Assembly: GCA_963070105.1 (NCBI GenBank)
Contig: OY718804.1
Coordinates: 10,617,817-10,681,816, forward strand
Direction: 5' to 3'
Origin: Litomosoides sigmodontis
Taxonomy: Eukaryota; Nematoda; Chromadorea; Rhabditida; Onchocercidae
DNA length: 64,000 bases
Shown: positions 36,164-47,968 of the stretch, piece after piece
How the letters are laid out: every line of letters starts with the position of its first letter
Numbering within the stretch: the stretch's first letter is position 1
The notes under the pieces: model-generated
The model's database searches: none
Seen by the model: the letters and a program-made list of their open reading frames with translations, nothing else
What the model was told of the DNA's origin: nothing
Translations under genes and position numbers: made by a program

Positions 36164-39100
36164 TTACTGGTCTTCATTTAGTACGACTATTAGAATCGCT
36201 GAAAAAGTTGAAAAAATACAAGCACGGAATCTTGAATGACTTGCCCATGCAAGACACATTCTTACATCATCATACCATAAGCAAAGAGTTGAAATTGATA
36301 TTTCACGATGTGCTAGAAATGAGAGATTTCAGTTTTGAAATTACCCACCTAAAACAAAGCACGATAAGGCAATGCCTAGCAATAACAATGAGGCAAGCAT
36401 CACATTGCTTGAAGGTTTTACTTGACCGATCCCAGTAATATTTTGCAGTGTGCCCGCATCCTCGCTATAATCATCGTTCTCCTGGAAAAAGTCCCATGAA
36501 ACTTTCGGAAATTCTAAAATATTAGCGAAGAAGTTAACTTAATTAATTGCGCGTGCACCGAAATCGTTGTGATCATAAGGCAAAAATTGAGGAATGATGG
36601 AAATTTTCGAAAATCCGAAAAGGAAGAAAAGGTGAAAGTAAAATTGGTTTGAAATTGCGATGATATTCATCGATTCCCCTCTCTTCATTTCTTTTCGAAT
36701 AGCAAAAAGGAGTAAGCACCTCAACAATTCTTGTTTCGCTTCCTTCCAGGCCATGGCGATTTTCTTCAAAGATTGCCGGTTCATACAATGTTCGATTACA
36801 CGGACAATCAATAAAGCATCTTTGATATTCCACCTTACTAAGTGTTACGTGACATTTAAATACATCGATAACTTCAAAAGGAATTTAATGTTCAAAAGTT
36901 CCTCAACGATCAGTTAACATTCTATTTTAACGCTTGCCTCACTCAGTCAAATATAACCTTTTTTCGATATTCGACCTCAGTGAAACAACCAGCTCCAATT
37001 GTGAATATACGACGATACAGCGAGTATTGTTCGGCCATAATAATGCGGGCGCTTTTGTCCATGCCACGTAGAAAATCGCCAAGAGTAAAGCAACGGTTGC
37101 TTAATTAAATCTCAAATTAGAAGTGATATGGCAGTTATCACTTAACTGATCCATTGACTTCACTGTTCCATCTAAGCCAAATAAGTAAGAAATAACAATC
37201 TAACGTTACGAGAGAATTCTGCGTTCGTCACAGTTATGAAATTGCCACGGTAGCTGTTGTAATACCTAATTTGTACGTTCAACCATTTACCTAATCATTA
37301 AGCGTCCTTTCGAGTAGGCAAAAATATTCCGTATCCTTGGCCTTTTGTTTCTGTCGTATAATATCTCGTCACGAAATATTTTTAAGTATATCTTCTCATC
37401 CTGAAAAAGTATATGAACGAATTTAATTTCGAAATGAGAATGAATTCCTCACAAATTAGATTTCAGATTTTAATTTTTTTTTTGAAATAGCAAGTGAACA
37501 TTTAAAGATCTGTGATAACTTTTTTCGAAGTTTGTAATAGCAAACATCTGTCAATTTTGCCAGCTCTTTTCGATGAAGCAGGATTTCATAAGCAAAAAAG
37601 GGCGACACGCAACGTTCGCCATGGATGTTATAGTCTCGAGGTCCGTAGTACGGAAAACGTCGACGTGTCGGGCCTACTTGTGCAACCGGCCAGCAAGGTA
37701 TCTGAAATGTCATTTAGGAAGAATCGAAATCTAGTTCCATCCACTTTTGACCCGACATGCTCGTATATCACAATTTCTTAAGTACGCAATTGACATTATT
37801 ATCTTCACATGCCAAAAAACATGGCCTCCAATGCGTGAAGCGTGGCCCGCCATCACCTCGAAACGTTCGTTCACGGTCCATGCTATCAGCGCCCAGGTCC
37901 TTGAACAAATCAGACAGCCTGAAAGAGTGTTCTCATTCAATCACAGAAAGAGTTTTCATCAAATTACAGATAGTGAAAGGTTGTTAAAATCAATTAATAT
38001 TCCTACTCAAAATCCAATAAAACTTTATAGTGCTACCGCTAATGCCATTTGAAATTACGTATTCACCAGTGTCGTCGTTCCGGAATTGGATCATCAACAT
38101 CTGAATATGTCCACGGACCGGCAATCCGTGTTTGTGGTCCTGTCTGGTAGCAGCGTAAGCGTGTAGAAATATCGCCAGGATAATTTCGGATGTAATCATT
38201 GAAATAGGTAGGAATGAACATTGGCCTAATTTGAGAATCGATGCGTACCACGTTCAGCACATCGATGATGTCGCTCAAATCTAAAACATTAGCGGCATAT
38301 TAACACTAAGGTATTAAGACTATAGCATATTAAGACTGTACCTTTAATAGACTCATCTTTTGTTTCAACATTTGGCGCACCATTGAATAATGACAGTGAG
38401 GGCAGCATGTATGGAAAAAACATCTTTGCAAGGCAAAATTCCGGATGATTGTACGCCTCGCACTGCTTAAAGCATGCCTCACGTCTAATCCGAGACTCGA
38501 CCTAAAAATGCCACGCGAGACCATCGCAAGCAATGAATTACTGGTTGATTAATCATTGAGTTTTAGGCTGCTTCGATCATTGAAGGTTGGTAATATTCAT
38601 TGGATTACATTCACGTATGATACTGAACATTTTCAAAACATCGAAATTGAAATTTTTAATGAGTCTTGCATCAAACCATTACGAAGCACCACGGTCCCAT
38701 GTGCCAGTCATCCGGGTTACGACAGTAATTCTCCAACGAATGCATTCCAGTTGATAATGTCGTTGAAGCGTGTCTTATAGATGGACCAAAATGACTGCCA
38801 AAATCAGTTGATCGAAAAGTTGAATTTACTTCATCCCAACGTAAGCAATTTTTCCCTCTAAAAAGCAAAATTAAAATTCCAATTTAGTTCACGTAAGAGA
38901 GAAATAGTTGTAATTTAAAAGAAAGTGAAACTAACGAGAACGAAACAGATTGCATTCCGCGATACCAAGACATGCGGTCGTTCGATCTCCTGCAGCTTAT
39001 CCTGTGATCAATGACGTGCACGTCACACGTACCAATGAAGTATTTCCCTTTCACTGATTTCAAGCAAACATTTTGTCGGAATTTGGGACGCTTATGGCAA

Positions 39101-39787
39101 ATTGTTGCAGTAATATCAATGTTAAACATTTGGAAGATGTGTTCGGTGGTGGAATTCCTAAGAAAGTAGACTTATTGCAAAACCAATTTGTTTAAAAATT
39201 TAAGTAGGATCGTTTGCTCTCAATAATTCCGTCTCTCAGTGTGATGAATTATCTTGTAAATTATTTTACTATAAATAAGTAATTTAAATTTTTAAACAAA
39301 CTAATTTTGCAGCAAATTAATTTGTTTAATTTGTCTGTCTGGGACTAAATAAATGGTTGTTAAAATGGTGCGACATAGAAGTTTTCAAAAAAGAAAATTC
39401 ATTTGAAAATAACTGAGAAAAATTTCCCTCAAACTCACTGCTCATTTTCATCTGACCTCAACGAGTAAAAAGTTATATCTAATCTTCTGGCCTAGGAATT
39501 AATGCTTTCATTCAATCCTCACAGACAGAGGTCTGTATGTTCAAGTGATGTTACAGAGGATCGAAAGGATATCGATATTCTTGAAATAAGCCGTTGACAT
39601 TTCAGAAGACAGTAATTCCCTTCACAAACCGTTCCAGACATCCGGCATTGCTCGTCTCTGCTTTACGTAGCCTCCTATAGCACTGTTGATCACAGTACCA
39701 CGGTACTGCCGAAAGATTCCACAAGCTCGTCGAAATATGGAAATGTGAAAGCCATAGAAACAGAAGTGACAACACAATCAGTGCCAT
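36164..39787 (-). CDS. Predicted membrane-anchored protein with a kringle domain
   Basis: Fourteen exons can be joined in frame (high to low): 39787-39630, 39157-38936, 38857-38683, 38501-38342, 38280-38067, 37918-37786, 37701-37546, 37400-37291, 37253-37197, 37099-36976, 36833-36720, 36682-36559, 36513-36349, 36198-36164 (648 aa). Residues 1-19 are a strong signal peptide (MALIVLSLLFLWLSHFHIS). A Cys-rich N-terminal region (WYCDQQCY...; C73, C84, C97) leads into a kringle at ~108-199: Cys108, MSWYRG, GKNCLRW, NYCRNPDD, GPWCF, closing Cys195/Cys199. The following ~400 residues are Cys-rich and unrecognised, including LRCYQTGP, AGPWTY, RPCFLAC, NIHGERC, RCFTLGDF and CFIDCPCNRTLY. Residues ~617-643 are a hydrophobic C-terminal anchor with a four- or five-residue tail. 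The kringle (GPWCF style) recalls ROR receptors, but no kinase follows. The joints at 37253-37197 and 36682-36559 use 37-nt introns or a weak donor and are the least secure; N-terminal exons may be missing. Function unknown. Confidence 0.62.
39175..39312. mobile_element. Short TIR (MITE-like) element
   Basis: The left end 39175-39203 and the right end 39284-39312 are inverted repeats of each other over 29 bases with four mismatches; the shared inner core is TTAAATTTTTAAACAAA. The element is about 138 bp, AT-rich, has no coding capacity, and sits in intron 1 of the kringle gene just before its second exon. No clear target-site duplication is visible. Confidence 0.5.
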
Positions 39788-40509
39788 AACAGACCGCTCG
39801 GAACAAAATGAGCCAATTCGATAGAAAAAAAGCGCTAAATTTCGAAATCTTCAATTTCTTCACTTGCAGAGGAAAAGCTTTTAAAATAATGTGCTTACGT
39901 GACAACACAATGTTCGAGGAACGCACTACCTACTTCTCCACATTTACTAGTATTATGATGTATCATTCATAATTACAATAACAAATATACCTAAATGTGA
40001 ATTAATTGTGTTTATTTTCTAATTTGAAGCGCCAGTGGCGCAAATATCCACGTTGACCGCAAAGCATTTCACGCTCGGCTTTATTTATAAACGGATAAAA
40101 GAAGAGAGTGTTAGACTTATATTTTGCCTTTCCATTTTACCGCTTCTTCTTTTTCATGCATTTATTTTTTTCTATTCAAATGGGAAATATGTAATCATTT
40201 GCAGTGATCCAATTACTAATTACTTGTTGACGATTATTGACGATCGTTGAATTTTTAAAATATTTTTGAAGTAACAGCAAACAGTGGTTTCAAAAAAATT
40301 TCTGGAAAGATTGAAAACAGGCACGATTCGGTTTTTTATTACATTTCCATAAAAAAATTCATCATTCTATCGCATGTAACAGATAACAGGTTACAGAAGT
40401 ACACGTGTGGACGTACGCTTAGTTATCAATGTACGTGTGCTATTTGAACGTTTTGTAACTCTCATTTTTTATCTTTTCTAGAACATTAACGACGTAGTTT
40501 TGAAGGACT

Positions 40510-41130
40510 TTACTGGATGACAACATCAATTGCTGCTGGCTTCTTTGGGTCATTGTTGACGAAGTAGAAGTATGAGACGCCGTCATTTGCAGTTAAATTT
40601 TTAATTATTAATGCACCATTTTTGAACGACAATCGGTTGCCATATCTTTCACGCTGAAATAGCCGTCATTACGAATTTTCTTTGAAGTTTAACGATCACT
40701 TATGACCATCAGGAATAAGCTGAATTTTAGATTAAAAAAATAATCAACGATTGGAAGTTTGGAAGCAATGATCGAGAGAGAGAGAGAGAGAGAGAGAGAA
40801 GATAAGTGCCAGGGATGTCTTTGTCACTATTACCCACGAAATAACGTATGCAAAATTTACGCCATAGTCAGTGATCGCCCCATTTGTTACAATATCCATG
40901 CGATCTTTCTCACCACTACGAGCCTCCAGGATTTCCGCTTGAACATTCATTACTTCAGCACCAAATTCTAACTTTACAGTTTGACCGAGTTTTGCCGGTT
41001 GCACCAGCACCGAACTTGAGCCTCGTTCGAAGAGCAGCGCCACCGCACAAACAAACAGCAAAATTCCCATACCGATGGAAGAGGTTTTTCTTTTCAAAAT
41101 CGAAAAACAGCAAGTGTTTTTGTTGGTCAA
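40510..41130 (-). CDS. Small secreted Ig-fold-like protein
   Basis: Two exons (41130-40834 and 40653-40510) encode 146 aa. A basic N-terminus followed by MGILLFVCAVALLF suggests a signal peptide or anchor ending near residue 39. The remainder looks like one immunoglobulin-type beta sandwich: KLGQTVKLEFGA resembles strands A'/B, and ALIIKNLTANDGVSYFYFV has the L-x-I-x-N-L...D-x-G-x-Y pattern of strands E/F. The mature part has no cysteines, so the usual Ig disulfide is absent. The intron carries a (GA)n microsatellite. A start at the internal Met (residue 21) would give a cleaner signal peptide. The family role is unknown; similar small Ig-like secreted proteins are common in nematodes. Confidence 0.6.
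40773..40800. repeat. (GA)n microsatellite
   Basis: About 27 bases of GAGAGA within the single intron of the Ig-like gene. Confidence 0.9.
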
Positions 41131-43965
41131 CTGCAGTTTGCTTAAAAAAATTTAATGAAAACCTTCAAATTACTTAAATTTCATTGGAAAGATCGATCGG
41201 AAGAACTCTTGCTATTCCAACCTTCTAGGATATTAGTATCAAACGTTTAGCAGAAATTTGAAGCTAAAATTTTCGTTGTCGCTAAATTTCCAATTAAGCT
41301 CATTTATTGCCATTACAAGTATTTAGCAGTTAATCTAAAAGTTTACGAAATTCAAAAAGTTCCTGCAACAAGAAGTAAATGGAGTTGGAAATTCGGTCCT
41401 CAAGTAATTATAAATTGCTACAATTCAGTTATAACCTCAACAACATCCATATTGTTTCCTCTAATGAAGACCGTTCCATTTCACATATTTACAAAACAAA
41501 ACAATCGATGGAAATGAAAATAAATAACTCTCCTTGCTCACCCAAACAGAGCACGAAATAGTGCTGATAAAGGAGAGGATTGAGGAGAAGAAATTAGTTT
41601 AACCTTTTAAATTCAAATGTATCGATTTCTCGCTAATATGTCGAAAGGTGGAAAATATCAGAAATAATTCTCAGCAATGATAAGAGAAGAATGAATGATA
41701 AGAAAAAGGATTGGTTTGCTCAAACATTTATCTTTCTCAACAATTCCAATTTTCTCATCCCACGCAACTGTTCCGTATCGCACTGAATCATATCGTCTGA
41801 TTTCAGTACAATTTCTACAACAATTTGTTCAAATTTGAAGGAGAAATTTTAACGACCTGTTGGAGAGCAATTTGTTGAAGGAGAAATTCCTGCTAATTCT
41901 AATAAACAATTTATAGGTAATGCACTTGGAGTGGAAGAAAACACACTCGTTTTTCTGTTCGAAATTGTCAATTCATGATTTCCTTTGGTGTAAATATTGC
42001 TGTGATATATGTGTGCGGTGGAGTTCGCTGTTTAACTAAAAACGTTCTGTTATTTTTGTTTAATTTTAAAAATTTTAATAAATGACGACACGAAACGAAT
42101 AGAAGAGTGCTAGAAATGAAGAAAAGGAAGCAAAAAAGCGGCTTTTTTTTTCTCTCTCATAAGATTGATATTTGCAAAAACAAAAAGAAAAAGATCTTTT
42201 TAAATGAACGATCACAGTGCGAAAGATAACGAAATGCAAAAAGAGGAAGAGAGAAACGAACAGGGAAAGAGACAGAGAGGGAGAGAGAAATAAAGAAAGG
42301 GAAGAGGGAGATGGTAATAAGCAGGTGGTTTTTTCTGAAAGTTCAATTTTAATTTCAAATTTTGAACGATGCCAAACAGTATTTGAACTCTTTTCAACAA
42401 ACTCGCTGTAAAATGTATACGAATGTTTATTTGTTAAGTGTAAAGTTAATCTATCACATTTATTTCTACTAGTTTAAAATGAATGAAAATTTAAAACGGC
42501 AAATGGTTTGTGGTGGACGGCTGGCTATGCAGAATAATAGTGAAAGTTTATTTATCACTAAATGTACGGGATATCGACAGCATGAAATAACAGAGTGAAT
42601 CACTTTAACTTTTTTTAATTTCAACGCCTGTTTCCTTGAGGAAGTCGTAATTAATTCATTGTTCATTTATAAATTCGACAATATTTCTTCGCTTTCAAAC
42701 CTTCCTTTCATTCACAAATGTATTTCTTTCATTTAATAACCCGCAAAATTACATAAAAAAAGACTCGAAACAAAATTAATTAAATTCGAAGAATGAAATT
42801 TCGATATTTTGCAACATAAAATTAAAAACAGAGATGATATTTGTTGCACAAACGTTTCATATTTACTACTATTAGCATTAAAGCAACCTCTGCGATCGTT
42901 TACAAAAACTATTCCAGAAAATTGAAATGTACGAATAAAATGACTGCTCATGAGTCATCGTACTGAGTAACATCCTCGAGGAGAAAAAGACTCTGGCAGA
43001 GAGGGTGGAGAGAGAAGTGGCGGTGATGGTGAAAGATGTGTTGCGTTGGCGCAGACCTGTGAAAACCATTTAATGGTTGCTTTAAGGTAAGACAGTAGTA
43101 GTTCCTTTGTCATTCGAACATTTCAATTTCACTACCAATTTAGAAATTAAACCTTTCCACTGCCCCACTTAATAGCTCCACTTCTCATTCATCCCATTCC
43201 ACTGCACCATTACGTGTCATAGAGCATCAACAACGTGGGAAGGGGAGGAGGGGGCGCAGTATTCATGGACCGCGTTTGATCATCGCTAATACTTTTCAGG
43301 CAAGTGGCGGAGCTTTTTGTTTTTGTTTCAAATTTCACCAGTTGGAAGGGATGGTGTGGCGATGACATTATTTGTGGTTGGACGTGATGGATGAAATGAG
43401 ATGGTTGCTACGAAATCGTTTGCTATTAATGAGCCATTCGATTAGTGTCTTTTTCCCTTCCTTTTTCTGTTCGCTTTCGCTTTGCTCACTTTACCTATTT
43501 GTATAATTTCTGTGGAACTGTGGTAATTTCAGAATTAATGAAGTGAATATTGTTCGAAAGGAACAAATGTCGATTTTGGAAAAGATACGTAAAGCACGAG
43601 AAAATTTGAAAACTGTTGAAACTATGCAAGTTTTTCATAATCTCATACTGTTGGCTTAAGCAGTGCACTTTTTTTGGCTGGAGAAATAATTGATTTTATT
43701 AATGGTAGTAAAAATGATTTGATCGTAAAAGGTACATACGCTGATTTTCCAAAAGATCAAATGCAGCAAGTATTTCGAAGCGGTTTGTTTTAAATTATTG
43801 TGATAAAGTGTTGATTTGGCTACTGGTTGTTTTATATGTAGTAAGTGGTCCTTGTGTGATTCTTACGCAACACATCTAGTTGTTACTTAGTCGTATTTAG
43901 GCTGTTCTACTCTTCTTCCTTTACGGCAGTTTTTCTCATACGTTATTTGTGTTTTTAGAGTGACA
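41131..43965. other. Non-coding region upstream of the phosphatase gene
   Basis: I see no supportable gene. A GA-rich low-complexity stretch lies at about 42230-42310. A moderately GC-rich patch at 42.96-43.3 kb has no clear coding frame. At 43567-43629 a short frame (MSILEKIRKARENLKTVETM) with a possible donor right after it is reminiscent of a phosphatase N-terminus but does not splice in frame to the next exon. Confidence 0.5.
43949..43958 (+). promoter_or_regulatory. Candidate SL/3' splice acceptor before the phosphatase ATG
   Basis: TTGTGTTTTTAG precedes AGTGACAATG, placing an acceptor 7 bases before the start codon. Either spliced-leader addition or an upstream 5' exon would explain it. 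Confidence 0.4.
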
Positions 43966-45653
43966 ATGGGAGATGGTACAGTAACAAAGGAAAAACGTTC
44001 AAATAATGGCGAATTTGTATGTGTAGATGAAGGTGATCGAGGTCGCTTTGGCGGTGGTGGCGAGAAAGAGGTGCAAGAGCTTGAAATTACTTTCAACAAG
44101 GAGAGCGATATGAGTGATTCACAAGCTGCATGTTCAGCAAGTCATATTCCGCTGTCAAATCGACAGATAAAGAAACGATTATACCGACAAGCTTTAGGTT
44201 TTGTGCTCGATTTGAAACCTGATCTGCAGATGGCAAATGTAGCGAAAGGAATATACCTAGGTAGGACAATATTAAAAGCATTCGTTTTTCTTTCCATCTA
44301 ACGGTGGAGTTTGTTTCAAAATGATTGATCAAAATCGTCGTTTGAAAGATGTGCTTTCTAGCCGTTATCGCATTTGTACATAGGCCATTATGACTTTCCG
44401 TCACTTAAAAAAACAGTAGGCGGAAATAAGTTAATGAAAGTAGAAACAGAAACAGTGGGAGGTGTAGGTTTAATGAACAAACATCTTTCGTGTGTTCTAC
44501 CAAAAATGAGCTTTCATTTAAAGTTAGAAAATCAATGAGGTATTTTTTGTTACTATTTGTATTACTTTCTTGCTTTTATCCGTTTTCGGGTTTCATTGCT
44601 TACTTTTCATGGTAACTTTCCATATCTTTAGAAGGCATTAATTAATACTATTATAGGAAGTCAGGATGTAGCACACGACTATGACATCCTAATGGCTCAT
44701 AAAGTTACGCATATAATCAATTGTGCAACCGGCGTGGAGAATATTTTTTTGAATGCAATTAAATATCTTACATTGGATATATTAGATTTACCATGGACTA
44801 ATATAGAGATGCATTTTGATAAATGCCATGAATTCATGAAGGACGCCGTAGAATGCGGTGGAAATGTGAGTTGCTATATTTCAAAATATGAATTTTCATG
44901 ACTGAAGTGGCTTCTAGACAAGATCTTGATTTTTCAAATTTGCCATTATTTATACTCTGCTTAGCAGAAAAAAGTTCTTTAAATTCTATCAATGTTGAGC
45001 AGTATAGCGCTTCTGGATTTGGGTTTACTAAGTGCCTAGGAATAATTTGCGAGCTATTGATTTCATTTGCAATTTCGTAAGGTTTTTCAGGTTCTTGTAC
45101 ATTGTAATGCTGGTATATCGCGTTCGCCTACCATTGTTTTGTCATATTTAATGCGGTATAACAAAATAACATTACGAGAAGCTCTAGAACATGTTAATGC
45201 AGTTAGAAAAGGTAATTTGTTATCTTTTCCACATTCCGAACGCTAGTAAGTATTATGGAACAAGTATTATGGAACTGTAAATCTTTTTTTGGTGTATGAT
45301 TAATATATAGGATAACACAGTCGTTTTATTTAGTGAATTTTATGTGCAAGCACAATGCATGAAGAATTTTCTTGTAATAGCTATATAGAGGAAATTTGTT
45401 CTTTTCCTTTCAAAGTTACTTTTATTACCGAAAAATTGACAAAATAAATTTTGGGTTCCAAAAGTTTTAGCTTCAAATGTTTCGGACTGCAAATATGGAA
45501 ATAAAACTGTGTTTTCGAAATCGATTTTTCTAACGTCCGCATAGTCAGTATTTAAATTTTTCTTCATTTTCAGTCAGTCCAAACCCAGGGTTCATACAGC
45601 AGTTGCTACGATATGAAATGAAATTAAAGTGCGGAAATGATGCCAGTAAATAA
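43966..45653 (+). CDS. Dual-specificity protein phosphatase, DUSP19-like
   Basis: Four exons join in frame: 43966-44260, 44657-44865, 45091-45211 and 45574-45653 (234 aa). The catalytic domain begins at ~93 (KGIYLGSQDVAHDYDIL) and follows DUSP19/SKRP1 closely: VTHIINCATGVEN, LDILDLPWTNI with the likely general acid Asp142, and the P-loop VLVHCNAGISRSPTIVL with nucleophile Cys173 and Arg179. It then reads LREALEHVNAVRK and SPNPGFIQQLLRYE. These enzymes dephosphorylate Ser/Thr and Tyr, typically in stress-MAPK (JNK) modules in the cytoplasm; the substrate here is inference. The N-terminal ~90 residues are acidic and Gly-rich (RFGGGGEKE) and poorly conserved. The start is the first ATG after a splice acceptor; an extra upstream exon is possible. 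A degraded copy of the last exon lies ~45 bp past the stop. Confidence 0.88.
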
Positions 45654-45673
45654 TCGCAATTGCAAATAACCGT

Positions 45674-45725
45674 AGTCCAAATCTAAGTTTCATACAGTAG
45701 TTGTTGTAATACGAAATGAATTTTA
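45674..45725 (+). pseudogene. Decayed tandem copy of the phosphatase terminal exon
   Basis: Sequence from 45674 (AGTCCAAATCTAAG...) aligns to the real exon from 45576 (AGTCCAAACCCAGG...) for about 50 bases, with mostly transition differences, at an offset of 98 bp. It has no preserved reading frame. Confidence 0.6.
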
Positions 45726-47426
45726 TTCAAAAATTATTGTACAAAGAATATTATATAATATTATACGAGGAAAATTTCTACGTGGATGTCCAAGGATAGG
45801 TGAAGTATGACTTTGCTGGGATAAAAACTTTTTGCTCGTGAATGTGTTAAAGACGCTGTGTGGTTAATGTTGTGCATTGATTGCATTGTTTTGGGCGGCA
45901 AATGTGAGCTGATGTAAACTTTTATGGAAAAAAATTTACTGTCCGTTAGTTTATTCTGATAACGCAGTTTTCGATGAAGTTCATAGATTTATGCCAATAA
46001 TAGGATTTCAATAGAACTGGCATATTTCCGAAGAACAAGGAGGATGTTTTTGTTGAATAGAAGGAGTCATTCATTGCTACTTGTCGAAAAATTGCAGTTT
46101 AAAGTGTTTTTTTGGCAAAGAATTTGACAAATATTTCTGATGTAGTGTTACCGCGAGCAGTAGTGACGCCGCGATATTTTTGTACTAAATTATAATTATG
46201 AACTGAATCTAAGGGCAATTTAATTCTATCTACATGTATTGTATTTCGGAACTAAAATGGTGATTAGATTGTTTCAATTTTAAAACGGGTACGGAAATAT
46301 ATGAGATGCATGGTATGTAAATGTTGTTCATTCGACTAACAATGATGTAAATTTGTTTTATTTTGTGAATAAATTTTGCTTCTGGCGATGGTAATTACAG
46401 CGTAAAAAATAACAGTTTAGCATCAGGCTAAACGTATAATGTGGTAAAATACGGCAAAATTTGAGTGATCAGAGAATGTTCGTTTTCAATTTCGAATGTT
46501 TGGGTAAATTTTTGTCGAACACTTACGAAACACTGCGTCTCTGAACAGTTGGTTTGGAAAACCTGTTAACCTAATCATGATTGTGTTCACTGATGTTTTC
46601 AAGAGGTCTTCAGTCAATTTTCGAAATCTGACATAACAAATTTCTTTGAAGCAAAACGAAATAAAACGAAGCGAACTTAACACGACGTGATTTGTTACAT
46701 GTTCTACTGAGGTATTACCAGCACGGTGTTATAATGAGGTTTTACAGTTCAGGAAATATTCTCATGTATCATATAGTTAACTAAAATCAAGTGATGCAAA
46801 CTTTGTATGCTAAATGAGCTGACCGAAGATTATGATTAGTGCTCAGTTATACTTGTCGTCGTCAATAGCGATATGACAATCGAAATTTTTCTGCACGGTC
46901 TATCATAGCGGATCGTCATAACATTTCGCATTTCACTTTCAATGTCTATCAATATCAATCGATTTTCAGCGATATCCGATGATATTTACGGAATAGATAT
47001 TGATAATTTTTAAATCAGTGTTTCATGTATAGAAAGCGAGCGCATGGCAACTTTACTTTTTTTGCTTATACTTTTAATTTTCAATAAGTAATTATATTTA
47101 AAATTATGTAAATATCACAGAGTTAGGTAGTGATATATGAAAATGATACACTTATTATGGGATCATTCCGGAAAACAATTCGACTTCATGTGAATTTACT
47201 TCTTGCATTCTATTTTCACAACCACTGTGGGCAACTATCATAAATTAAATTTGAGGAGTATTTTAAATGTGCATTTTATTCTTTTCTATAAAAGCCAATA
47301 CCACAGCGAGAACGATTCAAGCAGCCAAAACCTTTAAAATGACAAATGTTGAAACTCATCAAAATTTTAAAATAAAACAATTTGGAAATCCGTTTTAGTC
47401 GTCAACTCAGACCTTGCCATTCATCG
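45726..47426. other. Intergenic, nothing recognised
   Basis: AT-rich sequence between two convergent genes. Open frames are short and featureless. No repeats or RNA genes were recognised. Confidence 0.5.
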
Positions 47427-47968
47427 TTAAATAATGTGGCCAATTAGGCTCAGTTGATAGCTAATTGGATTACCTGGAATAAATCGTTTTCTTGAATATA
47501 TTGGTGGTCCATATTTTTGAGCACCGTAAGCGGTGAACGAGTTACCATTATTGGTGAAAGCAAACGGCGGGTAGAGATTCGTCAGGTACGGATTACCGAA
47601 CAAAGTCATTCCCATACTGGACATCAGCATTGGGTCATTGCCTAATAATATGCCGAAACTTCCAACTGGGCCCAAATACGCTATAAAACACTTGGCTTAG
47701 TTATGATAATTCATCGACAATGAAACATCGACACTCTCACGTTGTTTCTTTGATAAGTAATTCAATAAATATATCGACGAGTAACAACCCTTGCTTTTAC
47801 ATCTGCTGTCTTCACGTTCACGTAAAAAGTTTGCTACACATTTAACTTACGACTCTGCAAACCAGGCGTTGGAAGTGTACCAAATGCTCCATAAGGCGCA
47901 ATAAATTGTGCTGTTGACAATTTCGAAATTGCAAATATTAACAAAACTGATAATACATTTCGAAACAT
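47427..47968 (-). CDS. Small secreted Gly/Pro/Tyr-rich protein
   Basis: Two exons (47968-47851 and 47680-47427) give 123 aa. MFRNVLSVLLIFAISKLSTA is a clear signal peptide. The mature chain has low-complexity composition rich in Gly, Pro, Tyr, Phe and Asn (FIAPYGAFGTLPTPG, YGPPIYSRKRF) and no cysteines. A basic RKR site near residue 105 could be a proprotein cleavage site. A possible donor after FIP (CCAG/GTAATC, ~47472) would allow another C-terminal exon, so the last ~15 residues are uncertain. I know no function; extracellular matrix, cuticle or secreted peptide precursor are possibilities. Confidence 0.55.

Noticed and set aside
36720..36833. Resemblance of CPCNRTLY to the PCNxTxY motif of DEG/ENaC channels
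   Set aside because: Only a short motif matches. No first transmembrane segment or GxS second-TM signature is present in the joined protein, so I treat it as coincidence.
36961..36975. Read-through VEYRKK after the exon ending at 36976
   Set aside because: The donor GAG/GTCGAATA and the next exon starting VEYQRC restore the frame; the similarity is chance overlap of the intron start with the next exon start.
43567..43629. Short frame MSILEKIRKARENLKTVETM as the first exon of the phosphatase
   Set aside because: The only donor after it (phase 0) leads to a stop in the next exon; no in-frame joint exists, so I kept the start at 43966.
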